Source: Treponema sp. (GTDB taxonomy: Bacteria > Spirochaetota > Spirochaetia > Treponematales > Treponemataceae). From it: 40,376 bases of DNA. The translations under genes were made by a program, and so were the position numbers. The notes beneath the pieces were generated by a model, which saw only the letters and a list, made by a program, of their open reading frames with translations, did no database searches and was not told the DNA's origin. Shown piece after piece: positions 14,885 through 24,479 of this stretch. Positions within the stretch are counted from its first letter, which is position 1. Each line of letters begins with the position of its first letter. The stretch is from NCBI GenBank assembly GCA_017616165.1, contig JAFZYR010000031.1, forward strand, positions 1 through 40,376, given 5' to 3'.

Positions 14885-15745
14885 ATGAACGCAAAGTATA
14901 TTATTTTGTATAATCCGGAGTCGGGAAATAAGACTGCTAAGTCTAAGGTTTATGATTTGGATGACATTCTGGCTAATAATGATCTGGAATATGTGGAGAT
15001 GACTCCAGACTTTGATTACAAAACCTTTATGAATAAGGTAAGAGCTGACGAAAGAGTTGTGCTTTGTGGTGGTGACGGAACTATAAACCGCTTTGTAAAC
15101 GAAGTTGATGAATCAGATTTGAGCAAGCCTGTTTTCTATTTCCCGCTTGGAAGTGGAAACGACTTTAACCGCGATGTTCACGGCAAGCTTGATAACACAC
15201 TTATCAACCTTAACAACTACATGAATAACCTGCCTGTAGTTAATATCAATGGAAAAACAAAGAAATTTATAAACGGCGTTGGCTACGGAATTGACGGCTG
15301 GTGCTGCGAGGTGGGCGACAAGCTTCGTGCAAAGGACAGCACAAAGCCTATTAACTACACTCCTATTGCAGTAAAGGGTGCCCTGTTCCAGTATAAAAAG
15401 ACAAATGCAACCGTTATTGTTGACGGAAAGGAATATCACTACAAGGATGTTTTCCTTGCCTCTGCAATGAAGGGACGTTTTTACGGTGGCGGTATGATGG
15501 CAGCACCAGACCAGGACAGAAATGATCCTGAGCACAAGGTTTCTGTACTCGTATTCCGCGGAAAAATAAGACTTCAGGTTTTGATGGTATTCTCAAAAAT
15601 CTTTACCGGTGAACACCTCAAAAACTCAAAGATGTGTATCCTTCATACCGGAAAAGACATCAAGGTAAGCTTTGACAGCCCGCGCGCTGCTCAGGTTGAC
15701 GGCGAAACCGTTCTTGGTGTTACCGAGTATACTGTAAAAGCCTAA
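14885..15745 (+). CDS. Diacylglycerol/lipid kinase (DagK family)
   Basis: The 286-residue product carries NPESGNK (10-16), the nucleotide motif CGGDGT (61-66), PLGSGNDF (87-94) and the C-terminal QVDGE (270-274) that closes the active site in DgkB/YegS-type kinases. It phosphorylates diacylglycerol or a related lipid on the inner face of the membrane, recycling it to phosphatidate. The length is typical. No membrane segment is present. The gene is transcribed alone; its stop codon overlaps that of the convergent uridine phosphorylase gene by 4 bp, and its terminator lies inside that gene. A sphingosine- or NAD-kinase-like role is less likely given GSGND. Confidence 0.88.
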   Translation: MNAKYIILYNPESGNKTAKSKVYDLDDILANNDLEYVEMTPDFDYKTFMNKVRADERVVLCGGDGTINRFVNEVDESDLSKPVFYFPLGSGNDFNRDVHGKLDNTLINLNNYMNNLPVVNINGKTKKFINGVGYGIDGWCCEVGDKLRAKDSTKPINYTPIAVKGALFQYKKTNATVIVDGKEYHYKDVFLASAMKGRFYGGGMMAAPDQDRNDPEHKVSVLVFRGKIRLQVLMVFSKIFTGEHLKNSKMCILHTGKDIKVSFDSPRAAQVDGETVLGVTEYTVKA

Positions 15746-16515
15746 CGATCCTTTTCAATAAGCTTTCGTAGTGCTTCTACAGCAACAGTAATTGCTAATT
15801 CAGTATCATGGGCCTGCTTATTCGGCAGGCCTTTTTTTGCGCGCTCCTGGTTTGCAACAACAAGGAAGCAGCTGCCTACACGAACACGAAGGAACTGCCC
15901 CGCAATAAACAAGGCTGCACTTTCCATTTCGCTGGCAAGACAACCCATGCGAAGCCAGGCCTGCCACTTATTTTCAAGCTCGTAGCTTACCGGCATAATT
16001 TCAGGCTCGTGCTGACCAAAGAAGGAATCCTTACACTGCACTACTCCAACATGGTGCGGAGCCTTAAGGTCGCAAGCAGCCTCAACTAAAGCATTTACAC
16101 AATCAATATTTGGAACTGCAGGATATTCAATAGGAGCAAATTCGCGGCTGGTACCTTCCATGCGTACGGCACCGGTTGCAATTACGATATCACCGCCCAT
16201 TACCTCTTCCTGCATACCGCCGCAGGTTCCTACACGAATAAAGGTATGAGCACCGCACTTGGCAAGCTCATCAATGGCAATGGAAGCAGAAGGTCCGCCA
16301 ATTCCGGTAGAGGTTACACTTACCTTTTCGCCGGCTAAGGTTCCTGTATAGGTTACATATTCGCGAACATCGGCAACAAGCTTTGCATTTTCAAAGTGTT
16401 CGGCAATTTTGGCACAACGCTTTGGGTCTCCCGGCATAATAACGTATTTTCCAATGTCGTCCGGACCAACGCCAGTGTGATATTGCTTTCCTGAACCTTC
16501 TGTGTAATCTACCAT
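15742..16515 (-). CDS. udp: Uridine phosphorylase
   Basis: The 257-residue product is a nucleoside phosphorylase of the NP-I family with MPGDPKR (phosphate binding), FIRVGTCGG and MESAALF (ribose contacts), plus [16 protein letters not shown], typical of uridine phosphorylase. It splits uridine with phosphate to uracil and ribose-1-phosphate in the cytosol. The start at 16515 has AAGGAG 5-6 bp upstream; an extension of 20 codons in the same frame would cover the promoter, where TATAAT lies at 16537-16542. The 3' part of the gene contains, on the other strand, a strong terminator for the convergent kinase gene. Confidence 0.9.
   Translation of the reverse strand: MVDYTEGSGKQYHTGVGPDDIGKYVIMPGDPKRCAKIAEHFENAKLVADVREYVTYTGTLAGEKVSVTSTGIGGPSASIAIDELAKCGAHTFIRVGTCGGMQEEVMGGDIVIATGAVRMEGTSREFAPIEYPAVPNIDCVNALVEAACDLKAPHHVGVVQCKDSFFGQHEPEIMPVSYELENKWQAWLRMGCLASEMESAALFIAGQFLRVRVGSCFLVVANQERAKKGLPNKQAHDTELAITVAVEALRKLIEKDR
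15811..15838 (+). terminator. Intrinsic terminator of the lipid kinase gene, embedded in udp
   Basis: GGCCTGC (15811-15817), 7-nt loop, GCAGGCC (15825-15831), then seven T (15832-15838) form a textbook plus-strand terminator 66 bp after the kinase stop codon. The same bases encode [10 protein letters not shown] of uridine phosphorylase on the minus strand. Confidence 0.8.
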
Positions 16516-16612
16516 AATAAAACTCCTTATTTTTCTATTATACCACATTACAGGAGAATTTGGTAAAGAAAACATATGGCTTACCCCACTTTACCCTCGC
16601 TTAAGTTTTTCA

Positions 16613-16646
16613 TTGACACTGAACAGAGGTTGACTTATACTGTTCA
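16613..16646 (+). promoter_or_regulatory. Promoter of the orf173-cstA operon with an inverted-repeat operator
   Basis: TTGACA (16613-16618), 17-bp spacer, TATACT (16636-16641) is the best -35/-10 pair in the window. An inverted repeat TGAACAG (16620-16626) / CTGTTCA (16640-16646), with half-sites 20 bp apart, lies over the spacer and the -10, as expected for a repressor operator. Confidence 0.65.
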
Positions 16647-16661
16647 TATATAGGAAAAGTT

Positions 16662-17183
16662 TTGAAAATGCAGATCTCCGAGGCATTAGAAAAACTGCTG
16701 CCGGCTTTCGGGCAGTATTATACAATTAATAAAGACACTCCTGTCACACCGTTTTTGGCAGAAGCAGAATTCCGCTCCCACAACGAACAGTATTTTCTTG
16801 TCCGCTCAGCACACATCGCAGATATAGACTCCAATGAATTTGTTTATTTTGCAGGCGTTCCTGTTCTGGATGACAAAACGCTCCTTGAATTAACCTCCAA
16901 GGCATGGGATACGGGGCTTGCAAAGGTAAAGCCGCACGAGGGACACCGCAATTCGGACATCACGTTATTTATTCTTGCCGACAAGCTTGAAGAAACAGTA
17001 AAAACCTCCATCAAAAAGACAAAGCTTTATAAATCCTATAAGTTCAGCTTCTGGGGCTGGAGCAATTTTAAGCTTGCAGTGGCAGAGCTTTCAAATCAAG
17101 GCATTTATTCCAACAGACTGGGTAAAGATTACCGTAAGCTGCTGGAAAAAAATATTTTTAATAAAGGAGTTGCAAAAAAATGA
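16662..17183 (+). CDS. Unknown protein coupled to cstA
   Basis: I do not recognise this 173-residue protein. It has no signal peptide or membrane segment and looks like a soluble alpha/beta protein, with a basic Lys/Tyr-rich C-terminal third (SIKKTKLYKSYKFSFWGWSN). Its stop overlaps the cstA start in ATGA, so the two are translationally coupled, and a single repressor-like operator precedes both. A cytosolic partner or regulator of the CstA transporter is a reasonable guess, nothing more. The start may be TTG at 16662 (AGGAAA 4 bp upstream) or ATG at 16668 (10 bp from the same site). It is not related by eye to YbdD, the small protein found beside cstA in enterobacteria. Confidence 0.75.
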   Translation: MKMQISEALEKLLPAFGQYYTINKDTPVTPFLAEAEFRSHNEQYFLVRSAHIADIDSNEFVYFAGVPVLDDKTLLELTSKAWDTGLAKVKPHEGHRNSDITLFILADKLEETVKTSIKKTKLYKSYKFSFWGWSNFKLAVAELSNQGIYSNRLGKDYRKLLEKNIFNKGVAKK

Positions 17184-18898
17184 CAGCATTATTAATCATT
17201 CTTGCTGCGGTCGCTTTGCTTGTAATCGGCTATGTTTTCTACGGATCATGGCTTGCAAAGCAGTGGGGAATTGACCCTACAAGGAAAACACCGGCTAATG
17301 AAAAAACAGACGGCGTTGACTATGTTCCGGCTAAACCAGCCGTATTGATGGGACATCACTTTTCATCAATTGCAGGTGCTGGTCCAATTAACGGTCCTAT
17401 TCAGGCAGCCGTATTTGGTTGGGTTCCGGTATTCCTCTGGTGTGTAGTTGGAGGAATTTTCTTTGGAGGTCTTCAGGACTATGGTTCTCTGTTTGCTTCC
17501 ATTAGAAATGACGGAAAATCTGTAGGAGAAATTATTAAGTCTTCCATGGGTTCAAAGGCAAAGAAGCTTTTCATTATCTTTGCTCTCCTGGTACTTATTC
17601 TTGTAATTGCTTCCTTTGTAAACGTTGTTGCAGGAACCTTCTTTACTGCTGATAACGCTGCAAAGACCTTTGGTTTTGTAACAAACCCAACAGGAGCTCA
17701 GTCAACAGCTATGATTTCTCTCCTGTTCATTGTTCTTGCCATTGTTTACGGTATTCTTACAAATAAGTGTGGTCTTAAGACTCTTCCTGCTACAATCATT
17801 GGTATTGTTGGAATTGTACTTATCACAATCATTGGTTTGAAGGTTGGTTTTGCAATGACACGTACTGCATGGATTGTATTCATCGGTATTTACATTGCAG
17901 TTGCTTCCCTGGTTCCAGTTTGGATTTTGCTCCAGCCACGTGATTACCTTTCATCATTCCTTCTTTACGCTATGATGTTGCTTGCAATCATTGGTATTAT
18001 TGCTTCTGCTTTCACAGGTAATGCTACATTCAATATCCCAGCATTTACAGGCTGGAAGACTGGTATTGGTACAATGTTCCCTGCTCTGTTCATTACAGTA
18101 GCTTGTGGTGCTTGTTCTGGTTTCCACTCATTGATTTCTACAGGTACTTCTTCTAAGCAGCTCGACAACGAAAAGAACGCTAAGGCTATTGGTTACGGTT
18201 CAATGCTTATTGAATCTGCACTTGGTATTATTTCTTTGATTGCTGTTGGTATGGTATTCGAAAAATATAAGGCCGGCGGATTTGGTTCTCCATCTGCTGC
18301 ATTTGGTGCAGGTCTTGCAATTCTTTTTGGTGCTGAAGGTTCTACAATCTACAACACAATCTTTGCTTTGCTTACACTTGCAGTTTCTGTATTCGCTCTT
18401 ACATCTTTGGATACAGGTACACGTCTTAGCCGCTTTATGTTCTCTGAACTCTTCCTTAAAGAAGACGAAGCTACATGGAAGGATGCTAAGGGTATCCGCA
18501 AGCTTTTGGCTAACCCAATCTTTGGTACAGCTATCATGGTATTGATTGGTTGTATCCTTGGTGGACTTAAGCTCAGCGCAATCTGGGGTCTCTTTGGTGC
18601 TGCTAACCAGCTCCTCGCAGGTATTGCTTTGATGGCAGTTGCTGCATGGCTTGGTAATGTAGGAAAGAACAACAAGATGTTCTTCATTCCAATGATCTTC
18701 ATGCTTGCTGCTACCTTGACTTCTTTGATTATTACAATCATCAACAAGATTAAGGCAATGGCTGTTGGTGCTGACGGTGCCTTCTTCTGGGGCAACTGGT
18801 TCCAGCTGATCTTCGCTCTTGCTATGGCAGTGCTCGCTGTTATCCTCGTAATCGAAGGTGTACAGACATTTGCTAAGCAGAAAAAAGCAGCTAACTAA
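17180..18898 (+). CDS. cstA: Carbon starvation protein A family transporter
   Basis: The 572-residue integral membrane protein has a dozen or more hydrophobic segments and the family hallmarks: FYGSWLAKQWGIDPTRKTPA near the N-terminus, KPAVLMGHHFSSIAGAGPI, GPIQAAVFGWVPVFLWCVVG, CGACSGFHSLISTGTSSKQL and TSLDTGTRLSRFMFSE. CstA-family members are reported to import pyruvate or peptides when carbon is scarce. It is shorter than E. coli CstA (701 residues) and lacks its extra C-terminal segments, as in many anaerobes. AAAGGAG lies inside the upstream gene. Codons are rich in T-ending forms compared with neighbours, which may reflect high expression. Confidence 0.93.
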   Translation: MTALLIILAAVALLVIGYVFYGSWLAKQWGIDPTRKTPANEKTDGVDYVPAKPAVLMGHHFSSIAGAGPINGPIQAAVFGWVPVFLWCVVGGIFFGGLQDYGSLFASIRNDGKSVGEIIKSSMGSKAKKLFIIFALLVLILVIASFVNVVAGTFFTADNAAKTFGFVTNPTGAQSTAMISLLFIVLAIVYGILTNKCGLKTLPATIIGIVGIVLITIIGLKVGFAMTRTAWIVFIGIYIAVASLVPVWILLQPRDYLSSFLLYAMMLLAIIGIIASAFTGNATFNIPAFTGWKTGIGTMFPALFITVACGACSGFHSLISTGTSSKQLDNEKNAKAIGYGSMLIESALGIISLIAVGMVFEKYKAGGFGSPSAAFGAGLAILFGAEGSTIYNTIFALLTLAVSVFALTSLDTGTRLSRFMFSELFLKEDEATWKDAKGIRKLLANPIFGTAIMVLIGCILGGLKLSAIWGLFGAANQLLAGIALMAVAAWLGNVGKNNKMFFIPMIFMLAATLTSLIITIINKIKAMAVGADGAFFWGNWFQLIFALAMAVLAVILVIEGVQTFAKQKKAAN

Positions 18899-18916
18899 TA
18901 ACTAGCGCAGCAATAT

Positions 18917-18960
18917 AAAAAAGACCGCGGGCAGTTAAAACTGACCGCGGTCTTTTTTTT
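18917..18960. terminator. Strong two-way terminator between cstA and the phosphatase gene
   Basis: AAGACCGCGG (18921-18930) pairs with CCGCGGTCTT (18945-18954), and CAGT/ACTG can pair within the loop. A run precedes and T run follows, so it serves both convergent genes. The 10-bp GC-rich stem is perfect. Confidence 0.88.
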
Positions 18961-18974
18961 TGTTCGTCGTATTA

Positions 18975-21053
18975 TTATTTTCTTTTAAGGATAATAGCGG
19001 TAACGTCGTCGTTGCGCATTTCCTGGCCGGTGTGGATGTCCAGGTTGGCCATAAGCAGCTGCAGGATGGAGTTTGCATTCTTTTTGCTGTTGTCCATCAA
19101 AACCTTTCCAACGTTTTCTTTTCCAAATTCTTCGCGGCGGCTGTTCATTGTTTCTATAAGACCGTCAGTGTATAAAACAAGGATGTCTCCCTTTTTCATT
19201 TCAAAAGAAAAATCTGTATAATGAGTTTCTATTCCAGCAATACCAATTGGACCGTAAGATTCTTTTCCCGGCGGCGGAGTGATGTGAACAATTTCCTTTG
19301 CATCGGCACGGAACAAAATTGGATACGGATGACCAGCATCAGCAATATCAATCTTGCAGTCACCGTTACTCTTTTCGGTAATGCTTATAAGAACACCGGT
19401 AAGGAAGTTATCTACATCGCCCTTGGCTTCTATAAGACCGTTGTTCAAATCTGTAAGCACGTCTGAAAGATGCTTGTGCTTTTTGCGGCTTTCGGAATAG
19501 ATAGTTTTAATAACATTTTCAGAAAGCATGGTAATGAGACTTGCGGCAACACCATGGCCCGAAGCATCAAATACCGAAACACCCTGCAGCTGTTCATCAT
19601 CATAGTAAAAATTGAAAAGGTCGCCCGAAACCTCGGAGAAAGGCTCGTAGCAGACAGCGTAATCCCAGTTGGCAAATTTTTGATTTGGAGCATGGAAAAA
19701 CTTCTGCTGAACAACCGATGCCATGTGCATATCCTTTTTGGCAATATCGCGCTCGTATTCAAGCTTGTGGTTTGCATCCATGAGCTTGGCAGTCTGCTCT
19801 TCTACCTCGTTCTTAAGATTTTTGTTAAGGTAGTCAAGGCGGATGGCAATACGGTTATACTGAGTACTAAAGTACAGGAAGCTTATGCTTACCGTGATTT
19901 CCCAGCCAAACATTGAAAAATACGGAAGCGTAATATTATTAACAAAGGACTTAATTACAAAGTCAAAGAAAACGCAGATAAGGAACGGAGAAAGAACAAT
20001 AAGCACCATGCGTGCAGTCTGGCGCTGTTCTCCTTTTCGTGCCTTATGAACCAGCAGGCCTATAGACAACGAAACATCTACAAGAGAGAACCAGATTACA
20101 ATATGAGAGATTGTAATAAGTGAGTGATAAGTCGGCGCAAAACAGATTAAAAGAACAACAACTGCAAACCAGGAATTTCGTAAAATTCTTTCCAGGGTTG
20201 TATGCTTCATCTTGAGCGAGTCAAAAATGAAAAGCGAGAAAAGATATTCCAGGGCAAAAAAGCAGATACACTTTGTAAATTTAAAGAAGGTCAGATAGGT
20301 AACACCGCCATGGAAGCCGACCCACGGAAGGTCTCCGCCAAAGAAGCCCGAGAAGAAGAACATGGAAATAAGGCTCATGAGCGAAAGATAAAAATACAGG
20401 CGGTCCTTTTTATAGGCAATAAAAATCAGCAGGAAGAAAATGCATACACAAAGCATAAAGCCTTCGAGGAAGATGTAGATACGCGATCTCCAGAAGGTCA
20501 TTATATCAGAGGTAGCCCAGGCATCCTGACGTTCGCCAAGAAAAACTCCGGAGGTAACACTGGCGTTACCAAGTGCAAAAAGCTTTATATAAACAGTATT
20601 AATTCCATCCTGGTTCAAAAAGCTTTCCGGAAAATCAAACAGGTGGGCCATAAGACCAGCTTCCTGAATTGTAGAATCCTCCGGACCTTCTCCCATAACT
20701 CCGTAGTCGTCGATGTAGTAACCGTTTAAGTAAAGCTCCTCGGCAAAATGCAGGTACGGAATGAGCATAGAAAGGTCATCGCCCTTGAGCTCCTGTGGTA
20801 TTTCAAACTGAACCTTGAGCCACACATATTTTCCGGTATTGCCAATGTCCTTGATGCGTACAAGATTTTTGTAGCACAGCTTTGGAAGCTTCTGATAGTT
20901 ATACTTTGGAGCGTCTTCTATCTGATCCTCGCCGCTTCCCAGTGCCCAGTAAAAGTCGTTATCAAGATACAAGCGCGGACCTTTACTTCGGTGGGCACAA
21001 CCAGTTGCTAAAAGAGAAAGTAAAACAAGTAATAAAAGTCCGTATTTCTTCAT
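18975..21053 (-). CDS. Lipoprotein with 7TM module and SpoIIE-type serine phosphatase
   Basis: The 692-residue product has a signal peptide with lipobox LATGC (Cys19), an extracytoplasmic beta-rich domain (about 25-190) of the 7TMR-DISM sensor type and about seven membrane helices (about 195-400). A coiled coil (YLNKNLKNEVEEQTAKLMDA) leads to a C-terminal PP2C domain of the SpoIIE/RsbU type with VSGDLFNF, DASGHGVAASL, LYTDGLIE and RNDDVTAII, including the metal-binding Asp residues. It should dephosphorylate a phosphoserine partner, usually an anti-sigma-factor antagonist, in response to an outside ligand. Its ATG directly follows the TAA of the hydratase gene, with the AGGGA site inside that gene, so the two are coupled. 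Confidence 0.88.
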   Translation of the reverse strand: MKKYGLLLLVLLSLLATGCAHRSKGPRLYLDNDFYWALGSGEDQIEDAPKYNYQKLPKLCYKNLVRIKDIGNTGKYVWLKVQFEIPQELKGDDLSMLIPYLHFAEELYLNGYYIDDYGVMGEGPEDSTIQEAGLMAHLFDFPESFLNQDGINTVYIKLFALGNASVTSGVFLGERQDAWATSDIMTFWRSRIYIFLEGFMLCVCIFFLLIFIAYKKDRLYFYLSLMSLISMFFFSGFFGGDLPWVGFHGGVTYLTFFKFTKCICFFALEYLFSLFIFDSLKMKHTTLERILRNSWFAVVVLLICFAPTYHSLITISHIVIWFSLVDVSLSIGLLVHKARKGEQRQTARMVLIVLSPFLICVFFDFVIKSFVNNITLPYFSMFGWEITVSISFLYFSTQYNRIAIRLDYLNKNLKNEVEEQTAKLMDANHKLEYERDIAKKDMHMASVVQQKFFHAPNQKFANWDYAVCYEPFSEVSGDLFNFYYDDEQLQGVSVFDASGHGVAASLITMLSENVIKTIYSESRKKHKHLSDVLTDLNNGLIEAKGDVDNFLTGVLISITEKSNGDCKIDIADAGHPYPILFRADAKEIVHITPPPGKESYGPIGIAGIETHYTDFSFEMKKGDILVLYTDGLIETMNSRREEFGKENVGKVLMDNSKKNANSILQLLMANLDIHTGQEMRNDDVTAIILKRK

Positions 21054-23279
21054 TTATTCCCTATAAAAGTTTATGAGACATCCGGCAAGGATGATTTTGC
21101 GTTCGTCGTCGGTAAGGTCACCGGTGCTAAGCTCAAACTCGTTTACAGTGCCGTCTGCCTTTACAGCATAAGCCTTGCAGCTTGGGAGCTTGTCCTGAAC
21201 CATCTTCTTTACATCCGGGATAAATACATAGTCACCGTTTGCAAATGGCAGATTCTTGTCGCCGTCCTTGTAAAGGAATGGAAGCATACCCCAGTTGATA
21301 AGGTTTGAACGGTAGCGCTTAGTTGCATATTCGTTGGCGATGTTTGCCCAGCCACCAAGCACCTTCTGGCAGCTTGCAGCCTGTTCGCGGGCAGAGCCGT
21401 CACCTGGTTTTACAGCAAAGATTGATGAACCAAGACCTGCGGCCTTTACGCGCTCACCAAAGCCTGCACTGTATTTTTCGAGAGCGGCGGCAGTTGAAGT
21501 AACTTCTGCCTTAATCTCTTCTGCTCCATCACGAACTGCCTTTGCGCGTCCTACGTAGGCAGGGTCGCGGCGGCTCAAAGTAAACTCTGCAAGTCCAAGT
21601 GGATTTGAACGGAAGGAAGAGGTTTCGCCGGATGGGATGAGCTCGTCTGTTGTAGTTACCGGGTCGTGAATCTCGCTTACAATCTTAATGAGAAGGTCGT
21701 CTGAGAGAGGCTTCATTGCAGGCCAGTCCTTGATGTTTGGACCAAACTGAATCTCTACCTCCGGATGAGCTACACCCTTTGAATCGTATACGCGTTTTTC
21801 GTAAATGTCTTTGTCAAAGAAATATTTTTTACCGCTGAATTCTGTGTCGTATTCTGTAGCGGCAGTAAGGAAGCCCTTGTTAGCTGCAGTTGCGGCAATT
21901 GAGCGTGCATCCATAAGCGCAACGCTTGAAAGCTGACCGTTTTGAATCTTAGAACCTTCGCGGTTAGGGAAGTTTCTTGTTGAATGGCGGATAGAGAATG
22001 CGCCGTTAGCAGGAGTATCACCTGCACCAAAGCAAGGTCCACAGAAGGCAGTCTTAACAACAGCACCTGCATCAATAAGAGCAGCAAAGGCACCGTTTTT
22101 CATAAGCTCCATGTAAACCGGCATAGAAGCAGGATATACACTAAGAACGAACTTGCCGTTACCGCTGTCTTTACCCTTAAGAATGTCTGCTGCAGCACAG
22201 ATGTTTTCAAAGCCACCACCTGCACAACCGGCAATAATACCCTGGTCAACATAAAGCTTTCCGTCAATAATCTTGTTATGAAGGTTAAAATCAACCTTGT
22301 CGCCAAAGCTGACCTTTGCACGCTTTTCTGCGTCTGTAAGGACATCATCAAGGTTTTTATTTACGTCTTCAATTGTATATGCGCAGCTTGGATGGAACGG
22401 CATTGCAATCATAGGGCGAATAGCACCAAGATCAATTTCGATTGCGGCGTCATAGTAAGCTCCGTTTGCAGGCTTGAGTTCCTTGTAAGCACCTACGCGG
22501 CCGTGAATTGCATACCATTCTTCAATCTTACTGTCTGTTTCCCAGATAGAAGAAAGACAGGTTGTTTCAGTTGTCATTACATCAACACCAATACGGAAAT
22601 CTGCAGAAAGCTTTGCAACACCAGGGCCTATGAATTCCATAACCTTATTCTTAACAAAGCCGCTTTCAAAAACCTCTTTAATGATTGCAAGGGCAACGTC
22701 CTGTGGACCAACACCTGCAACAGGCTCTCCTGTAAGATAAATGGCAACAACGCCAGGATAATTTACATCATAAGTTTTGCCGAGCAGCTGCTTTGCAAGC
22801 TCACCGCCGCCCTCACCTATTGCCATAGTACCAAGAGCACCATAGCGGGTATGGCTGTCTGAACCAAGGATCATAGCACCACATTCAGCAAGCATTTCGC
22901 GTGCATACTGGTGAATTACAGCCTGATGAGGTGGAACATAAACACCACCGTATTTCTGGGCACAGGTAAGACCAAACATGTGGTCATCATCATTTATAGT
23001 ACCGCCAACTGCACAAAGCGAGTTATGGCAGTTTGTAAGCACGTAAGGAATAGGGAACTTTGTGAGTCCTGAGGCACGTGCAGTCTGAATAATTCCTACA
23101 TAAGTAATATCGTGAGAAGTAATTTTGTCAAATTTGATTTTGAGCTTTGAGTCATCGCCGCTTGTATTATGCTTTTGTAAAATTGAATAAGCAATTGTTT
23201 TTTTAGCTCCGTCTGCAGAAGCAGCTGCCTCGCGAAGAGCCCCGTTTTCGTAAATTACACCAGAATTGAAAAGTTTCAT
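21054..23279 (-). CDS. Aconitase-superfamily hydratase (YbhJ-like)
   Basis: The 741-residue product is an aconitase-fold protein with [20 protein letters not shown] and the likely 4Fe-4S ligands in [10 protein letters not shown] and [25 protein letters not shown] matches the SxRNF substrate loop of aconitases. Similarity is closest to the YbhJ-like group annotated as putative hydratases, whose substrate is not settled. It may supply citrate/isocitrate isomerisation together with the isocitrate dehydrogenase at 31793. The start at 23279 is preceded by AAGGA; an in-frame extension of 28 codons covers the leader. It forms an operon with a SpoIIE phosphatase, an unusual pairing. Confidence 0.88.
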   Translation of the reverse strand: MKLFNSGVIYENGALREAAASADGAKKTIAYSILQKHNTSGDDSKLKIKFDKITSHDITYVGIIQTARASGLTKFPIPYVLTNCHNSLCAVGGTINDDDHMFGLTCAQKYGGVYVPPHQAVIHQYAREMLAECGAMILGSDSHTRYGALGTMAIGEGGGELAKQLLGKTYDVNYPGVVAIYLTGEPVAGVGPQDVALAIIKEVFESGFVKNKVMEFIGPGVAKLSADFRIGVDVMTTETTCLSSIWETDSKIEEWYAIHGRVGAYKELKPANGAYYDAAIEIDLGAIRPMIAMPFHPSCAYTIEDVNKNLDDVLTDAEKRAKVSFGDKVDFNLHNKIIDGKLYVDQGIIAGCAGGGFENICAAADILKGKDSGNGKFVLSVYPASMPVYMELMKNGAFAALIDAGAVVKTAFCGPCFGAGDTPANGAFSIRHSTRNFPNREGSKIQNGQLSSVALMDARSIAATAANKGFLTAATEYDTEFSGKKYFFDKDIYEKRVYDSKGVAHPEVEIQFGPNIKDWPAMKPLSDDLLIKIVSEIHDPVTTTDELIPSGETSSFRSNPLGLAEFTLSRRDPAYVGRAKAVRDGAEEIKAEVTSTAAALEKYSAGFGERVKAAGLGSSIFAVKPGDGSAREQAASCQKVLGGWANIANEYATKRYRSNLINWGMLPFLYKDGDKNLPFANGDYVFIPDVKKMVQDKLPSCKAYAVKADGTVNEFELSTGDLTDDERKIILAGCLINFYRE

Positions 23280-23343
23280 TAATTGTTCCTTAAACAGATC
23301 CTTGAGCCAGGCCCAAAGACGACACTTTAGATTATTTTGCTTT

Positions 23344-23388
23344 ATAATACCATTTTTTACCACTTATCACAATATTTTACCACTTATC
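23344..23388 (-). promoter_or_regulatory. Hydratase promoter with two 14-bp direct repeats 20 bp apart
   Basis: Minus strand: TTGTGA (23367-23372), 17-bp spacer, TATTAT (23344-23349). The sequence GATAAGTGGTAAAA occurs twice on this strand (23355-23368 and 23375-23388), exactly 20 bp apart and so on the same DNA face, one in the spacer and one just upstream of the -35. This suggests a regulator binding tandem sites. Confidence 0.6.
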
Positions 23389-23433
23389 CCTCAAAATAAC
23401 ACAAGCGGGCGGCCCCGTGCTATAGTCGGAACC

Positions 23434-23982
23434 ATGAAAAGAACAGCAATTGTTTTAGTTTTGGTCGCAATTTTTTGCAGTGTTGGGTTTGCAGAAGGTT
23501 CAAAATCTGCAGACATAAAGTACCGTTTTACAAACGGAGGTTTCTGGACAAGTGGCCAGGACTTCTGCGGCGGCTTTGGCGAGTTTGGTATAAACTGCCT
23601 GCCGGAAGAAAAGAACTTTGTTTTTCGTAACCACATTTTCTGCCAGGGAGACGGAGGTAAAAGCTTTGGCGAATTTCAGGTTGGCGACAAGCTCATTTTC
23701 GGAGGCCGCGTAAACGGAGAAGGTTTTATTACAAGAACATACTGTTTTACAGCCGGCGGGTTTGGACTCATAAGCTGTCCGGGCTACAAGGTAAGTGAAA
23801 CACCGTTCTTAGTGCATATTACCTTTGGTGCAGGTTTTGAGTTCCAGTATTGTCAGGAAACCGCATTTGTAGTCGAATTTGGAGGTGATAACAGACTGCT
23901 TGTGGGAAAGAACAAACAGGCGCTCAAGGACTTTTCAAGATCGAGCCCAGTGCTTACAATAGGCTTTAGGAGCATGCGTTAA
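23434..23982 (+). CDS. Exported Gly/Phe-rich protein of unknown function
   Basis: The 182-residue product has a signal peptide (MKRTAIVLVLVAIFCSVGFA) cut near residue 20. The mature part is rich in Gly, Phe and short beta-like stretches (GGFGEFGINC, VEFGGDNRLL) and has six Cys, more than its neighbours, which might form disulfides or bind a ligand. I recognise no family. A TATAGT (23421-23426) lies 7 bp before the ATG at 23434, with a weak -35, consistent with a leaderless mRNA. The frame is open further upstream but the signal peptide fixes the start. Its TAA overlaps the ATG of the LytTR gene (TAATG), so it is the first gene of that regulatory operon. Confidence 0.75.
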   Translation: MKRTAIVLVLVAIFCSVGFAEGSKSADIKYRFTNGGFWTSGQDFCGGFGEFGINCLPEEKNFVFRNHIFCQGDGGKSFGEFQVGDKLIFGGRVNGEGFITRTYCFTAGGFGLISCPGYKVSETPFLVHITFGAGFEFQYCQETAFVVEFGGDNRLLVGKNKQALKDFSRSSPVLTIGFRSMR

Positions 23983-24479
23983 TGAAAACACAAATCAAAA
24001 TTGAAAGCTGCGATAATCCATACTGCGTAATTCACACTGCAGTGGAAACACAGGGCATAAAGGATATTGCAGAAAAAATCGGCAGAATGGACGAAACCGG
24101 TCGCAATACAATTCTTAGCGGCTGGGACGGAGATTACTGCATTCAGGTTAAACAGGCAGACATCTACCGCATCTACAGCATGGACAAAAAGGTGTACATG
24201 GATGCACAGTGCGGCGACAAGGAAGAAACCCTGCTTGTAAAAATGCGGCTCTACGAGTTCGAAGAAATGGCTGAAAAGTGCGGCTGGACCGACTTTATCA
24301 GAATATCAAATACAGACATTGTAAACTTTTCCAGGGTTACAAATCTGGACATGTCCTTTAGCGGCATCGTCAAGGTAAACTTTACAAACGGAACAGATAC
24401 AATGGTATCAAGAAGATACATGAACAAAATTAAAGACCAGCTTAATCTGGTAAGGAGAAAGAACTATGAAAACAATTAA
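23982..24479 (+). CDS. LytTR-domain transcription regulator
   Basis: In the 165-residue product, residues about 1-60 are an unassigned N-terminal part (IESCDNPYCVIHTA). Residues about 65-160 form a LytTR DNA-binding domain (IYRIYSMDKKVYM, LYEFEEMAEKCGWTDFIRIS, SRRYMNKIKDQL). There is no receiver domain. Stand-alone LytTR proteins followed by a DUF3021 membrane protein are a recurrent pair in which the membrane protein restrains the regulator. Here the DUF3021 gene overlaps this one by 14 bp. The operon also carries an exported protein, which may be a target or signal. LytTR proteins bind paired direct repeats; I could not assign such sites with confidence. Confidence 0.88.
   Translation: MKTQIKIESCDNPYCVIHTAVETQGIKDIAEKIGRMDETGRNTILSGWDGDYCIQVKQADIYRIYSMDKKVYMDAQCGDKEETLLVKMRLYEFEEMAEKCGWTDFIRISNTDIVNFSRVTNLDMSFSGIVKVNFTNGTDTMVSRRYMNKIKDQLNLVRRKNYENN

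Noticed and set aside
21984..22862. 292-codon open frame on the plus strand inside the hydratase gene
   Set aside because: It is antisense to conserved aconitase motifs, with low-quality Cys/Asn-rich composition and no family resemblance.
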